A stretch of 64,000 nt of DNA from assembly GCA_039028695.1 (NCBI GenBank), contig JBCCHN010000012.1, positions 10,160 to 74,159 of the forward strand. Direction: 5' to 3'. This stretch comes from JANQKX01 sp039028695. Its GTDB lineage: Bacteria; Pseudomonadota; Alphaproteobacteria; Kiloniellales; Kiloniellaceae. The translations under genes and the position numbers were made by a program. Shown here piece by piece: positions 52,472-61,442 of the stretch (position 1 is its first letter; every line of letters begins with the position of its first letter). The notes under the pieces are model-generated. The model did no database searches. It was not told the origin of the DNA and saw nothing but the letters and a program-made list of their open reading frames with translations.

Positions 52472-53875
52472 TCAATTGCGATAACAAACTTCTTTGGCCC
52501 CGGCGACAATGTCGTGAGCCTGAGGCAAGGCAAGCTGCTCCAAATTGGCGGCATAGGGCATGGGCACGTCGACGCCGCAGACCCGCTTCACCGGTGCATC
52601 AAGCCAGTCGAAGGCCTGCTCCATCATGATGGCAGCCAATTCCGAACCGATGCCGGAAAAGCCCCAACCCTCCTCGCAGGTCACCAGGCGATTGGTCTTT
52701 TGTACAGAGGCAACGACTGTCTGCGCATCGAAGGGCCTCAGGCTCCTGAGATCCACCACTTCAGCGGAAATGCCTTCTGCCGCAAGAACATCGGCGGCTT
52801 CCAGCGCCTTGCCCACCATGATGGAAAAGGCCGCGATCGTCACATCGGTGCCGGGCCGAACCACCTTGGCCTTGCCGATGGGCACCAGCCAATCATCCGA
52901 TTTGGGAACCTCGAAGGACTGCCCATAAAGAATCTCGTTTTCCAGGAAGACCACCGGATTGGGTTCGCGGATCGCCGACTTCAAGAGGCCTTTGGCATCG
53001 GCCGCAGAATAGGGCGCCACCACCTTTAGGCCCGGAACATGGGCGTACCAACTCGCATAACACTGCGAGTGTTGGGCCGCGACCCTTGCCGCTGCGCCAT
53101 TGGCTCCCCGAAAAACGATGGGCGAGGAAATCTGCCCGCCTGACATGTAAAGGGTCTTGGCGGCCGAATTGATGATGTGATCAATGGCCTGCATGGCGAA
53201 GTTAAAGGTCATGAACTCCACGATGGGCCTCAGGCCGTACATGGCCGCGCCGACGCCCAAGCCGGTAAAGCCATGCTCGGTGATCGGGGTGTCCACGACC
53301 CGCTTGGCGCCGAACTCATCCAGCAGGCCCTGGCTGACTTTATAAGCACCCTGATACTGGGCCACTTCCTCTCCCATTAGAAAGACCCGCTCATCCCTGC
53401 GCATCTCCTCGGCCATGGCATCCCGCAGCGCTTCGCGAACGGTTGTGGTTTCCGTGGGACCGTCCCATTCCGCCTCTGCGACGGGAGCCGCTACAGCGAC
53501 AAGCGCAGCCGCTGGAGCGGCAGCCGGCGGAGCGGCAGGCGATGCTCCCAGACTAGGCGCCGTTTCGGCAGCCGCCGCCGCACCGTTTTGAGCTGCGGCA
53601 ACAGGAGCAGCCGTTAGGGCCGAAGCGTCTTCCCCGTCTTCCAACAGGCGGGCGATGACCGAATTCACGGCCACCCCCTCGGTCCCCTCGGCCACAAGAA
53701 GCTGACCCACAGTCCCCTCGTCGACCGCTTCCACCTCCATCGTAGCCTTGTCCGTTTCGATTTCAGCGATGACATCGCCCGAGGAAACACTATCCCCTTC
53801 CTTGACGTGCCACTTGGCCAGATTGCCCTCGGTCATGGTCGGCGAAAGAGCCGGCATGAGAACATCGATCGGCAT
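52472..53875 (-). CDS. pdhB: Pyruvate dehydrogenase E1 beta subunit with N-terminal lipoyl domain
   Basis: 467 residues. Usual E1 beta is about 330. The extra N-terminal 140 residues are a lipoyl domain (1-80, with EIETDKATMEVEAVDEG) and an Ala/Pro-rich linker, a fusion common in alphaproteobacteria. The catalytic part begins at TTTVREALRDAMAEEMRRDERVFLMGEEVAQYQGAYK and includes TPITEHGFTGLGVGAAM, MTFNFAMQAIDHIINSAAK and the C-terminal transketolase domain (VTCEEGWGFSGIGSELAAI). With the alpha subunit it decarboxylates pyruvate using thiamine diphosphate. The gap to pdhA is 100 bases. Confidence 0.97.
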   Translation of the reverse strand: MPIDVLMPALSPTMTEGNLAKWHVKEGDSVSSGDVIAEIETDKATMEVEAVDEGTVGQLLVAEGTEGVAVNSVIARLLEDGEDASALTAAPVAAAQNGAAAAAETAPSLGASPAAPPAAAPAAALVAVAAPVAEAEWDGPTETTTVREALRDAMAEEMRRDERVFLMGEEVAQYQGAYKVSQGLLDEFGAKRVVDTPITEHGFTGLGVGAAMYGLRPIVEFMTFNFAMQAIDHIINSAAKTLYMSGGQISSPIVFRGANGAAARVAAQHSQCYASWYAHVPGLKVVAPYSAADAKGLLKSAIREPNPVVFLENEILYGQSFEVPKSDDWLVPIGKAKVVRPGTDVTIAAFSIMVGKALEAADVLAAEGISAEVVDLRSLRPFDAQTVVASVQKTNRLVTCEEGWGFSGIGSELAAIMMEQAFDWLDAPVKRVCGVDVPMPYAANLEQLALPQAHDIVAGAKEVCYRN

Positions 53876-53975
53876 AAATTTCTCCCTATCTTTTTTAACC
53901 CGCGACCCGGCATCTCGGCGTAACGGTCCTGCCTCGGTCGGGTATCTTAAAGGTCATCGTGAAGTCGTCACAAAG

Positions 53976-55031
53976 TCATTCCGCGGCCAGGTTGACATCC
54001 GTGAAAAGCTCGGACGGATCGGGCTCCGGCGACTCTTGTGCGAAGGTGGCTGCCTCGGAGACGATCCCCTTAACTTCTTTGTCGATACCCTTGAGGTGCT
54101 CCTCGTCCATCACGCCGCGCTCGATCATAATGCCGCGTAGCCGCTCGATGGGATCGCGCTCTTGCTTGACCTTTTGCACCTCTTCGCGGGCGCGGTATTT
54201 GGCCGGATCCGACATGGAGTGACCTCGATAGCGGTAGGTCAACATCTCCAAAATAAAGGGGCCCTTGCCGGAACGAGCATGCGCCACGGACTTTTCGCCG
54301 GCCTTGCGAACTTCGAGCACATCCATGCCATCGACCTGGGCACCCGGGATCCCATAGGCTTGGCCTCGGTGATACAATTCGGTGCTTTTCGCGGACGAAC
54401 GCTCGATACTGGTTCCCATGCCATATTTGTTGTTTTCAATGACATAGATCACCGGCAGCTTCCACAAGGCGGCCATGTTGAAGGACTCGTAAACCTGCCC
54501 TTGGTTAAGCGCTCCGTCCCCCAGATAGGCCAAGGTTACAGCCTTTTCGTCCAGGTACTTGTGAGCAAAGGCCACACCGGTTCCGATCGGCACTTGCGCG
54601 CCGACAATGCCATGCCCACCGTAGAATTTCTCCTTGTGGCTGAACATATGCATGGAGCCGCCCTTGCCCTTTGAATATCCGCCGGCACGCCCCGTTAATT
54701 CGGCCATCACGCCCTTGGGATCCATCCCGCAAGCCAGCATATGGCCATGATCTCGGTACGATGTAACCTGGGAATCCGCGTCGGTGATCGCCGCTTGCAT
54801 GCCCACCACGACGGCTTCTTGCCCGATATAAAGGTGGCAAAACCCGCCAATCAGCCCCATGCCATAGAGCTGGCCGGCTTTTTCCTCAAAGCGCCGGATA
54901 AGAAGCATTTCACGGTAATAGGACAGCAGCTGCTCACTGGTCGCGTGAAGCTCATCGACAGCCGAGCTCCCCCTTTTCCCCACAGCTCTTTTTCCGGCAG
55001 ATCGCTTCTCGCCGGAGCTCTTGGTAGCCAT
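53976..55031 (-). CDS. pdhA: Pyruvate dehydrogenase E1 alpha subunit
   Basis: 351 residues. After a basic Lys/Ser/Gly-rich N-terminus of about 28 residues comes the E1 alpha fold: YREMLLIRRFEEKAGQLYGMG, YRDHGHMLACGMD, GGSMHMFS and the thiamine-diphosphate motif GDGALNQGQVYESFNMAALWKLPVIYVIENN (GDG to NN). The phosphorylation-loop-like YRGHSMSDPAKYR follows near 275. It binds thiamine diphosphate and pyruvate. It is the first gene of pdhABC-lpdA-lipA-ratA. The A+T-rich 211 bases upstream (55032-55242) probably contain the operon promoter. Confidence 0.97.
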   Translation of the reverse strand: MATKSSGEKRSAGKRAVGKRGSSAVDELHATSEQLLSYYREMLLIRRFEEKAGQLYGMGLIGGFCHLYIGQEAVVVGMQAAITDADSQVTSYRDHGHMLACGMDPKGVMAELTGRAGGYSKGKGGSMHMFSHKEKFYGGHGIVGAQVPIGTGVAFAHKYLDEKAVTLAYLGDGALNQGQVYESFNMAALWKLPVIYVIENNKYGMGTSIERSSAKSTELYHRGQAYGIPGAQVDGMDVLEVRKAGEKSVAHARSGKGPFILEMLTYRYRGHSMSDPAKYRAREEVQKVKQERDPIERLRGIMIERGVMDEEHLKGIDKEVKGIVSEAATFAQESPEPDPSELFTDVNLAAE

Positions 55032-55242
55032 CGCATACCTCTTTTTTGTGGTATCAAAATTATTTTGTGAAACTTAGATTTTGCTTGGGCTCGTCACCCT
55101 AAAAAGGCCCTTTATTATCCAGTAACATAACGAAATGCGGTAAAAAACTCAAGAAAGCTAATTATTTGAAAAATAACCCTTTTTTTATTATTAACTCGAT
55201 ATTAGTTAAACATTCAAATAAAAAATTTTCACCGATTGAAGA

Positions 55243-55572
55243 TCAGTTAGACGGATCGGTTTTTTTAAACAAGAGGATGTAGTCGTCGGACGCGCCGTAG
55301 TTGAGGAGCAGTCGCGCGCGCTCCTCCAAGAGATCCGCGTCCAAATGATCGGGCTTTAAAAGCGCCACGCGTTTTTCAAGGTCTCCACGTTGCCCCGCAA
55401 GTTGACTTTGCAGCGCCTCAGCTTTCTCGAGCTCGGACTTAAGGGTAAGCCATGCATTGACCCCCCGATCCCCCTGGACCGCGTGAAAGAGAAAATAGCC
55501 AACCAACACAGCCGCGGTGACCTGTGGCAAGGCTTGGCGAAGCCGATTTTTTAAATGAGGGATTGCGCTCAT
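55243..55572 (-). CDS. ftsB: Septum-formation initiator FtsB (DivIC family)
   Basis: 109 residues. A single membrane segment at about 18-34 (VTAAVLVGYFLFHAVQG), then a coiled-coil region (LKSELEKAEALQSQLAGQRGDLEKRVALL) and the conserved LKPDHLDADLLEERARLLLNYGASDDYILL. This is the bitopic divisome protein that links FtsL and FtsQ. As usual in alphaproteobacteria it lies between eno and pdhA. The inverted repeats at 55581-55640 sit just upstream of its ATG. Confidence 0.93.
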   Translation of the reverse strand: MSAIPHLKNRLRQALPQVTAAVLVGYFLFHAVQGDRGVNAWLTLKSELEKAEALQSQLAGQRGDLEKRVALLKPDHLDADLLEERARLLLNYGASDDYILLFKKTDPSN

Positions 55573-55580
55573 AACCGGAT

Positions 55581-55640
55581 GGAATCACATTGGGATTCCT
55601 CGCGTCAACCTCAAAAAGCAAAGGAATCCAAAGTGATTCC
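55581..55640. repeat. Paired GGAATC...GATTCC inverted repeats upstream of ftsB
   Basis: Two short palindromes, GGAATC-7-GATTCC (55581-55599) and GGAATC-6-GATTCC (55623-55640), are also near reverse complements of each other. The segment could form either two small hairpins or one long stem of about 18 pairs. A further GGAATCC half-site lies near 55772. They fill the eno-ftsB gap. Confidence 0.6.
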
Positions 55641-55785
55641 CTTTTTCATTGAGATAAGAGTCATGTTCCCTCTTTGATCTTCTTTTGATCTCAAGTGAAA
55701 AACGACTCGGGAAGGCACAAGATGTGATACCATGCCTCCTCACTGCGACACGAAATCTGGTGGTTAACAAAGGGAATCCAAGGAC

Positions 55786-57069
55786 CTACCGGCGGCCTTT
55801 GAGAACATTCGTTCCAGCGTAATGAGCGGCACTTCCCAGATCCTCTTCAATGCGAATTAGCTGATTATACTTAGCCAAGCGGTCTGACCGGGAAAGCGAG
55901 CCGGTTTTGATCTGACCACAGTTGGTGGCCACCGCTAGATCGGCAATCGTGGCGTCCTCAGTCTCGCCGGAGCGATGGGACATCACCGCCGTGTAGGCCG
56001 ACCGATGGGCCATGTCCACAGCCGCCAGAGTTTCGCTTAAGGTGCCGATTTGATTGACCTTTACCAGGATGGAGTTGGCTACACCCTGATGGATGCCCTC
56101 GGCCAGGCGGGCCGAGTTGGTGACAAAAAGATCATCGCCCACCAGCTGAACCCGGTCCCCGACGGCCCGGGTCAAGGCGGCCCAACCGGCCCAATCGTCC
56201 TCGGCCATGCCATCTTCAATGGATACAATGGGGAAACGATCGCAAAGATCCGCAAGGTAGGCGGCATTTTCCTCGCCGGTTAAAGATTTTCCTTCGCCAG
56301 CAAGCTCATAGCGACCGTCCTTAAAGTACTCACTGGACGCGCAATCCAACGCAAAGACAACATCCTTGCCCAGTTCATAGCCCGCCGCCCCGGTGGCCTG
56401 GGCAATAAAGGTCAAGGCCTCTTCCGTGGATGCTAATGAAGGGGCAAATCCTCCCTCATCCCCCACGTTGGTATTGTGGCCCTCCGCCTTCAGCGCGTCT
56501 TTTAGGCAGTGAAAAACCTCGGCCCCCATGCGCACGGCCTCCGCGATAGAGGCGGCGCCAACCGGCATGACCATGAACTCTTGAATATCGATGGGGTTAT
56601 CCGCGTGGGCGCCCCCATTGATGATGTTCATCATGGGAACCGGAAGGGTTCGAGCATAGGCGCCTCCCACATAGCGGTAGAGAGGCAATCCGGCCTCCTC
56701 AGCAGCGGCTTTGGCGATCGCCAGGGACACCCCCAAAATGGCGTTAGCCCCAAGGCGGGATTTATTCTCCGTCCCGTCCAGGTCGCACATCTTCCGATCC
56801 AATTTTACTTGGTCCTCGGCCTCTAGCCCGGAAAGGACGTCGAAAATCTCGTGATTGACCGATTCAAGCGCCTTTAACACCCCTTTACCCCGGTAACGGG
56901 ACGCATCACCGTCGCGCAGCTCAACGGCCTCGTGCACCCCCGTTGAGGCCCCGGAGGGCACTGCTGCGCGACCCTGCGCACCGGTCTCGAGGATCACATC
57001 CACCTCGACGGTCGGGTTTCCGCGGGAGTCCAAAATTTCACGGGCTTTTATATCGACAATGGCGGTCAT
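55786..57069 (-). CDS. eno: Enolase
   Basis: 427 residues, standard length. AREILDSRGNPTVEVDV near the N-terminus, GASTGVHEAVELRDGD loop, NIINGGAHADNPIDIQEFMVMP, the metal ligands in FALDCASSEYF, SIEDGMAEDDWAGW and GDDLFVTN, catalytic Lys in ILVKVNQIGTLSET and SHRSGETED. It converts 2-phosphoglycerate to phosphoenolpyruvate. Downstream of kdsA by 59 bases on the same strand. Confidence 0.98.
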   Translation of the reverse strand: MTAIVDIKAREILDSRGNPTVEVDVILETGAQGRAAVPSGASTGVHEAVELRDGDASRYRGKGVLKALESVNHEIFDVLSGLEAEDQVKLDRKMCDLDGTENKSRLGANAILGVSLAIAKAAAEEAGLPLYRYVGGAYARTLPVPMMNIINGGAHADNPIDIQEFMVMPVGAASIAEAVRMGAEVFHCLKDALKAEGHNTNVGDEGGFAPSLASTEEALTFIAQATGAAGYELGKDVVFALDCASSEYFKDGRYELAGEGKSLTGEENAAYLADLCDRFPIVSIEDGMAEDDWAGWAALTRAVGDRVQLVGDDLFVTNSARLAEGIHQGVANSILVKVNQIGTLSETLAAVDMAHRSAYTAVMSHRSGETEDATIADLAVATNCGQIKTGSLSRSDRLAKYNQLIRIEEDLGSAAHYAGTNVLKGRR

Positions 57070-57128
57070 GAGAAGGAAACCTCTTTCCTAAAGTGTGGGG
57101 AATGTATCGGCCGAACGGCCCGAAAATA

Positions 57129-57974
57129 CTAAATCGTGGAGAGATCAACGGGCCGTCGCTTGGCAAGCGAGTCGAACTCCACCAAAGTGGCAATAATATC
57201 CGGCATGTCTTTCAGGTAAATCATATTTGGGCCATCCGATGGCGCAGAATCCGGATCTTGATGGGTCTCCATGAAGACGGCTGCCACACCAACGGACACA
57301 GCCGCCCGGGCAAGGACTGGACCAAATTGTCTCTGCCCACCAGAGCGACCACCCTGTCCGCCAGGTTGTTGGGTCGAATGGGTCGCGTCAAAAACGACCG
57401 GGCACCCGGTTTGTGCCGCCATAATCGGCAGGGACCGCATATCGGACACCAAGGTGTTGTACCCAAACGACGCACCGCGCTCGCATACCAAGGTGTTTTC
57501 GTTTCCCGCTTCACGGATCTTCCTGACCACGTGCTGCATGTCCCACGGCGCCAAAAACTGGCCTTTTTTGACATTTATGGCGCGCCCGGTCGCGGCAGCG
57601 GCCAGCAAAAGATCCGTCTGGCGGCACAAAAAGGCGGGGATCTGTAAAACATCAACCGCTTCGCCCGTTGGGGCGCACTGCCCCGGCTCGTGGACATCGG
57701 TTAGGACCGGGCAGCCATAGGTTTCCCGGACCTCGGCCAAGATCGGCAGCGCCTTGTCCAAGCCCAAGCCACGATTGGCCCCGCCGCTGGTCCGATTGGC
57801 CTTGTCGAAAGAGGACTTATAGATCAAGCCGATGCCGTTGTTGGCACAGATTTCCGAGAGGGCCTGCCCCATCTCCAAAGCATGGCTCCGGCTTTCCAGG
57901 GCACAGGGTCCGGCAATCAGGACAAAAGGGCGATCATTGGCGAGGGTCAAAGAGCCAATGTCAACTTCCGTCAT
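57129..57974 (-). CDS. kdsA: 3-deoxy-8-phosphooctulonate (KDO-8-P) synthase
   Basis: 281 residues from the ATG at 57974, supported by GAAAGG at 7-base spacing. The longer frame to 58001 is not. FVLIAGPCALESRSHALEMG, YKSSFDKANRTS, PVLTDVHEPGQCAPTGEAVDVLQIPAFLCRQTDLL and FDATHSTQQPGG are family signatures. It condenses phosphoenolpyruvate with arabinose-5-phosphate to give KDO-8-phosphate for lipopolysaccharide, which shows the cell is Gram-negative. The gap to pyrG upstream is 35 bases. Downstream eno supplies its substrate phosphoenolpyruvate. Confidence 0.97.
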   Translation of the reverse strand: MTEVDIGSLTLANDRPFVLIAGPCALESRSHALEMGQALSEICANNGIGLIYKSSFDKANRTSGGANRGLGLDKALPILAEVRETYGCPVLTDVHEPGQCAPTGEAVDVLQIPAFLCRQTDLLLAAAATGRAINVKKGQFLAPWDMQHVVRKIREAGNENTLVCERGASFGYNTLVSDMRSLPIMAAQTGCPVVFDATHSTQQPGGQGGRSGGQRQFGPVLARAAVSVGVAAVFMETHQDPDSAPSDGPNMIYLKDMPDIIATLVEFDSLAKRRPVDLSTI

Positions 57975-58009
57975 AAGAAAACCTTTCAGGCTGTTGACCA
58001 ATATAGCTA

Positions 58010-59641
58010 TTATACTAGTCTTGACTGTTGAACTGCCGCTTCCACAAAGGAGGTGAACAAAGGATGAGGCTCAAAGGGGCGGGATTTTAGCTCTGGATGG
58101 AATTGAACCCCGATAAACCAGGGATGGTCCGGCAGTTCAACGATTTCCGGCAGCTCCCCATCGGGCGATAAACCGGAAAACCTCAAGCCCGCGGCCTCAA
58201 GGGCGCCCTTGTAGTTGATATTCACCTCAAAGCGATGACGGTGCCGCTCGCTGATCTCCGACATCCCGCCATAGACCTCGCGGACCTTGCTGTTTTCACC
58301 CAGTGCACAGCGGTAGGCACCCAAACGCATAGAGCCGCCCAAATCCGAATCCCTGTCTCGGCGCTCCACCTCATTGCCCCGGGTCCACTCGGTCATGAGC
58401 CCAACCACCGCGTCCTGGGGATGGCCGAATTCGGTGGATCCAGCACCGGAAATCCCCGCCAGATTGCGGGATGCCTCAATGACAGCCATTTGCATACCAA
58501 AGCAGATGCCGAAATAGGGAATGTTGCGCTCCCGCGCAAATCGCGCCGCTGCAATCTTGCCTTCCGTGCCGCGCTCGCCGAAGCCTCCCGGCACCAGAAT
58601 ACCGTGGACACCCTCCAACTGGTGAGTCGCCCCGTCAGATTCAAAAATTTCCGAATCCAGCCATGAGACCTTGACCTTGACGTTGTTCGCGATGCCACCG
58701 TGGGTCAGAGCCTCTGCCAAGGACTTATAGGCATCCAACAGGGCTGTGTACTTGCCGACCACGCCGATGGTCACGTGACCGTCAGGCTCGCGAATGGGCG
58801 CCATGACCCGGTCCCACCGGGTCAAATCAGGCTCAGGCGCCTGGTCCAGTTCAAAATGCCGGCAAACCTCGCTATCCAAGCCTTCCTCGTGATAGGCACG
58901 GGGAACCGCATAGATGGAGTCCACATCCAGCGCCTGGATCACCGCGGACTCGGGAACATTACAAAAAAGACCGATTTTCCTCCGCTCGTCAGCCGGGATC
59001 GGCTGCTCGCATCGGCAGACCAGGATATCCGGCTTAATGCCGACGGATTGCAATTCCTTGACCGAATGCTGGGTCGGCTTGGTCTTAAGCTCACCCGCTG
59101 CACGGATGAAGGGAACCAAGGTACAATGAAGGAAAAGGCTTTGCTGCCGCCCCAGTTCGTTGCCCAACTGGCGAATGGCTTCCAAAAAGGGTAGCCCCTC
59201 AATATCGCCCACCGTGCCGCCGATCTCGCAGACCACAAAGTCCTCGCCGTCCAAATCCGCGCGCACGAATTCCTTAATGGCATCGGTGACATGGGGAATG
59301 ACCTGGACCGTCGCACCCAGATAGTCTCCGCGCCGTTCCTTGGCCAAAACCTTAGAGTAGATCTGCCCGGTAGTCACATTGTCACTGCGTTTGCCAGAGA
59401 CACCCGTAAAACGCTCGTAGTGACCTAGGTCCAGATCCGTTTCGGCGCCGTCGTCGGTCACATAGACCTCGCCGTGCTGATAGGGCGACATGGTGCCCGG
59501 ATCCACGTTCAAATAAGGATCGAGCTTACGCAGACGCACCTTATAGCCGCGCGCCTGTAACAAAGCGCCCAAAGCTGCTGAGCAAAGGCCTTTTCCAAGG
59601 GAGGAGACCACGCCGCCGGTGATAAAAATAAACCGCGTCAT
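58010..59641 (-). CDS. pyrG: CTP synthase
   Basis: 543 residues, standard length. N-terminal synthetase domain with FIFITGGVVSSLGKGLCSAALGALLQARGY, DPYLNVDPGTMSPYQHGEVYVTDDGAE and CEIGGTVGDIEGLPF. C-terminal class I glutamine amidotransferase domain with GILVPGGFGERG, the nucleophile Cys in YFGICFGMQMAVIEASRN and the His-Glu pair in GVQFHPELKSRPF. It makes CTP from UTP with ATP and glutamine. It lies between secG (about 250 non-coding bases upstream) and kdsA. The shared direction with kdsA links CTP to CMP-KDO production. Confidence 0.98.
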   Translation of the reverse strand: MTRFIFITGGVVSSLGKGLCSAALGALLQARGYKVRLRKLDPYLNVDPGTMSPYQHGEVYVTDDGAETDLDLGHYERFTGVSGKRSDNVTTGQIYSKVLAKERRGDYLGATVQVIPHVTDAIKEFVRADLDGEDFVVCEIGGTVGDIEGLPFLEAIRQLGNELGRQQSLFLHCTLVPFIRAAGELKTKPTQHSVKELQSVGIKPDILVCRCEQPIPADERRKIGLFCNVPESAVIQALDVDSIYAVPRAYHEEGLDSEVCRHFELDQAPEPDLTRWDRVMAPIREPDGHVTIGVVGKYTALLDAYKSLAEALTHGGIANNVKVKVSWLDSEIFESDGATHQLEGVHGILVPGGFGERGTEGKIAAARFARERNIPYFGICFGMQMAVIEASRNLAGISGAGSTEFGHPQDAVVGLMTEWTRGNEVERRDRDSDLGGSMRLGAYRCALGENSKVREVYGGMSEISERHRHRFEVNINYKGALEAAGLRFSGLSPDGELPEIVELPDHPWFIGVQFHPELKSRPFEPHPLFTSFVEAAVQQSRLV

Positions 59642-59889
59642 GGACGGACACTATTGACCGAACGGTTCAGCGGGGCAAGCCCGCAATCGATAGCTTTTTG
59701 ATAATGACCCAAGATCAAGGAAATGCCCCGATTTTCTAAATAGGCATCATGCCCAATTTTTGCACAAAAGACTGGTATACCTGACTGAATCCCACCTTCC
59801 GACGATGCCCGAAGGCCCCAAAAATCAATGAAAGTGCCGAGTCGCAAATCTTCCGAACGAAAAACTTGCCGGCCAACCAACCTGGTCCC

Positions 59890-60264
59890 TTATTGAATGG
59901 GAACTTGAGGCTCGTCAGAGGCAGGTTCGCCACCATCATCAGCAGAAGGCTCTAGTGGCTGGGATTGCCCTGACGGCGCCACCGTCGGCAAGGTATCTAA
60001 GATGGAGGAGGGCTCGCTCCCGCCTCGGGCCAAAATTGACAGGATGATGCTGGTCGCCATGAAGCAGGCTGCCAAAGCCGCCGTGGTTCGAGTCAAGAGA
60101 TTGGCTGTACCACGCCCCGTTAGAAAACCGGACATACCGCCACCGGCGCCGCCACCGCCGCCGCCGCCAATGCCAAGACCGCCCCCCTCGCTGCGCTGCA
60201 AAAGCACGACCCCAATTAGGGCGATGGCGATGAGGACGTGAATTATTAGAACGATATCGATCAT
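59890..60264 (-). CDS. secG: Preprotein translocase subunit SecG
   Basis: 124 residues. Two membrane segments, about 4-20 (VLIIHVLIAIALIGVVLL) and 58-78 (TAALAACFMATSIILSIL), flank the conserved LLQRSEGGGLGIGGG, GGGMSGFLTGRGTANLLTRTTA loop. The C-terminal tail of about 45 residues is Pro/Ser/Glu/Asp-rich and unstructured. SecG assists SecYE and SecA in protein export at the inner membrane. The gene lies 54 bases downstream of tpiA on the same strand. The 248 bases between its stop and pyrG hold no recognised gene. Confidence 0.95.
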   Translation of the reverse strand: MIDIVLIIHVLIAIALIGVVLLQRSEGGGLGIGGGGGGGAGGGMSGFLTGRGTANLLTRTTAALAACFMATSIILSILARGGSEPSSILDTLPTVAPSGQSQPLEPSADDGGEPASDEPQVPIQ

Positions 60265-60318
60265 TTTTTCAGTCTTTCCGGGTCAAGGGCGCTATTTAGA
60301 CCTTTGGCCCCGACATTT

Positions 60319-61077
60319 CTAGGGGCAACTTCTAGCGATCGCCCAAAAATCTTCGGCTTTGAGGCTGGCGCCCCCCACCAAGGCCCCGCCCACTTGCTCT
60401 ACCGCCATCAATTCCGCGGCATTGTCCGGTTTTACCGAGCCGCCATACAAAATGTTCGTCGCTGCCGCGGTTGCCTCACCGAAGCCCGCCTGCAGCAAGG
60501 TGTGGATCGCGCGATGGACCTCCGCCACATCTTGAGGGGTTGCGGTTTTACCGGTTCCAATGGCCCAGACCGGTTCGTAGGCCACAACGAAGGCGCCCGC
60601 ATTCGATCCAGCTTCGGGTAAGGATCTTTCAATTTGATCTTGGATTACCGTTAAGGCTCGTCCGGCATTGCGATCCTCCTCGGTCTCGCCCACGCAAATG
60701 ATGGGCACAAGGCCAGCAACCATGGCCGCCTCGGCCTTAGCCTTTACATCGGCGGAGCTTTCCCCGTGGTCGCTGCGACGCTCGGAATGACCTACAATGA
60801 CGTGGCTACAGCCCACATCAGCCAAGAGGCGAGCCGATAGATCCCCCGTATGGGCACCAGATTCCTTGGCATGACAATCCTGGCCGCCGACGGCAATTGT
60901 CGCGCTCCCGATCGCTTGTTTGATCAGAGGCAATAGAGGCGCCGGCGGACAAACCAACAGATCACAAGAGGGTGCGGGTCCGGCCTCCAGACGATCCGCC
61001 AAAGCCGATGCCAGGGCGGTTCCATCGGCAGAAAGCCCATTCATCTTCCAATTGCCGGCAATTAGCTTTCGCGCCAT
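60319..61077 (-). CDS. tpiA: Triosephosphate isomerase
   Basis: 252 residues. KLIAGNWKMNG with the catalytic Lys at the N-terminus, HVIVGHSERRSDHGES with the catalytic His, the active-site Glu in VVAYEPVWAIGTGKTATP and the phosphate loop NILYGGSVKPDN near 207. It interconverts dihydroxyacetone phosphate and glyceraldehyde-3-phosphate in the cytosol. It starts a minus-strand block with secG and is divergent from the PpiD-like gene. Confidence 0.98.
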   Translation of the reverse strand: MARKLIAGNWKMNGLSADGTALASALADRLEAGPAPSCDLLVCPPAPLLPLIKQAIGSATIAVGGQDCHAKESGAHTGDLSARLLADVGCSHVIVGHSERRSDHGESSADVKAKAEAAMVAGLVPIICVGETEEDRNAGRALTVIQDQIERSLPEAGSNAGAFVVAYEPVWAIGTGKTATPQDVAEVHRAIHTLLQAGFGEATAAATNILYGGSVKPDNAAELMAVEQVGGALVGGASLKAEDFWAIARSCP

Positions 61078-61442
61078 GGCAAATCCTCTTCAATTTGCGG
61101 CATAGAGGCCGCTTTTTTGGCGATCAAGTTTGGGAGAACAGCCCGCTCGGGCGATTCGGCGGCTTTGGTACCACAGCTCCCCACCTCTGTCATGCCCGCT
61201 GTACGCCCAAAAACCACCAGTTAGACCCAATTTTTCATATGGGGTTAGGGGACTGATACTCCGGCGCCTGCGACAATTAAATCCTTGCGGTTAGCGCACT
61301 ATATCCGCTTTATCTTTCCAGGTTGCCCCCTGGGTGCCGGCTCCCTAAGATGCCGCGCCTTTGATGGGCAAGGGAACCGAGCCGAGGACTGTTGTATTTT
61401 CACCTTAATCGACCTCACTAAGCCCCAAGAAGATTGAGCGCC
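61078..61442. promoter_or_regulatory. Divergent promoter region between tpiA and the PpiD-like gene
   Basis: About 365 bases with no convincing gene. Promoters for both divergent units are expected here. The closest thing to a ribosome-binding site for the plus-strand gene is AAGAAG near 61426-61431, ahead of the ATG at 61443. Confidence 0.4.
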
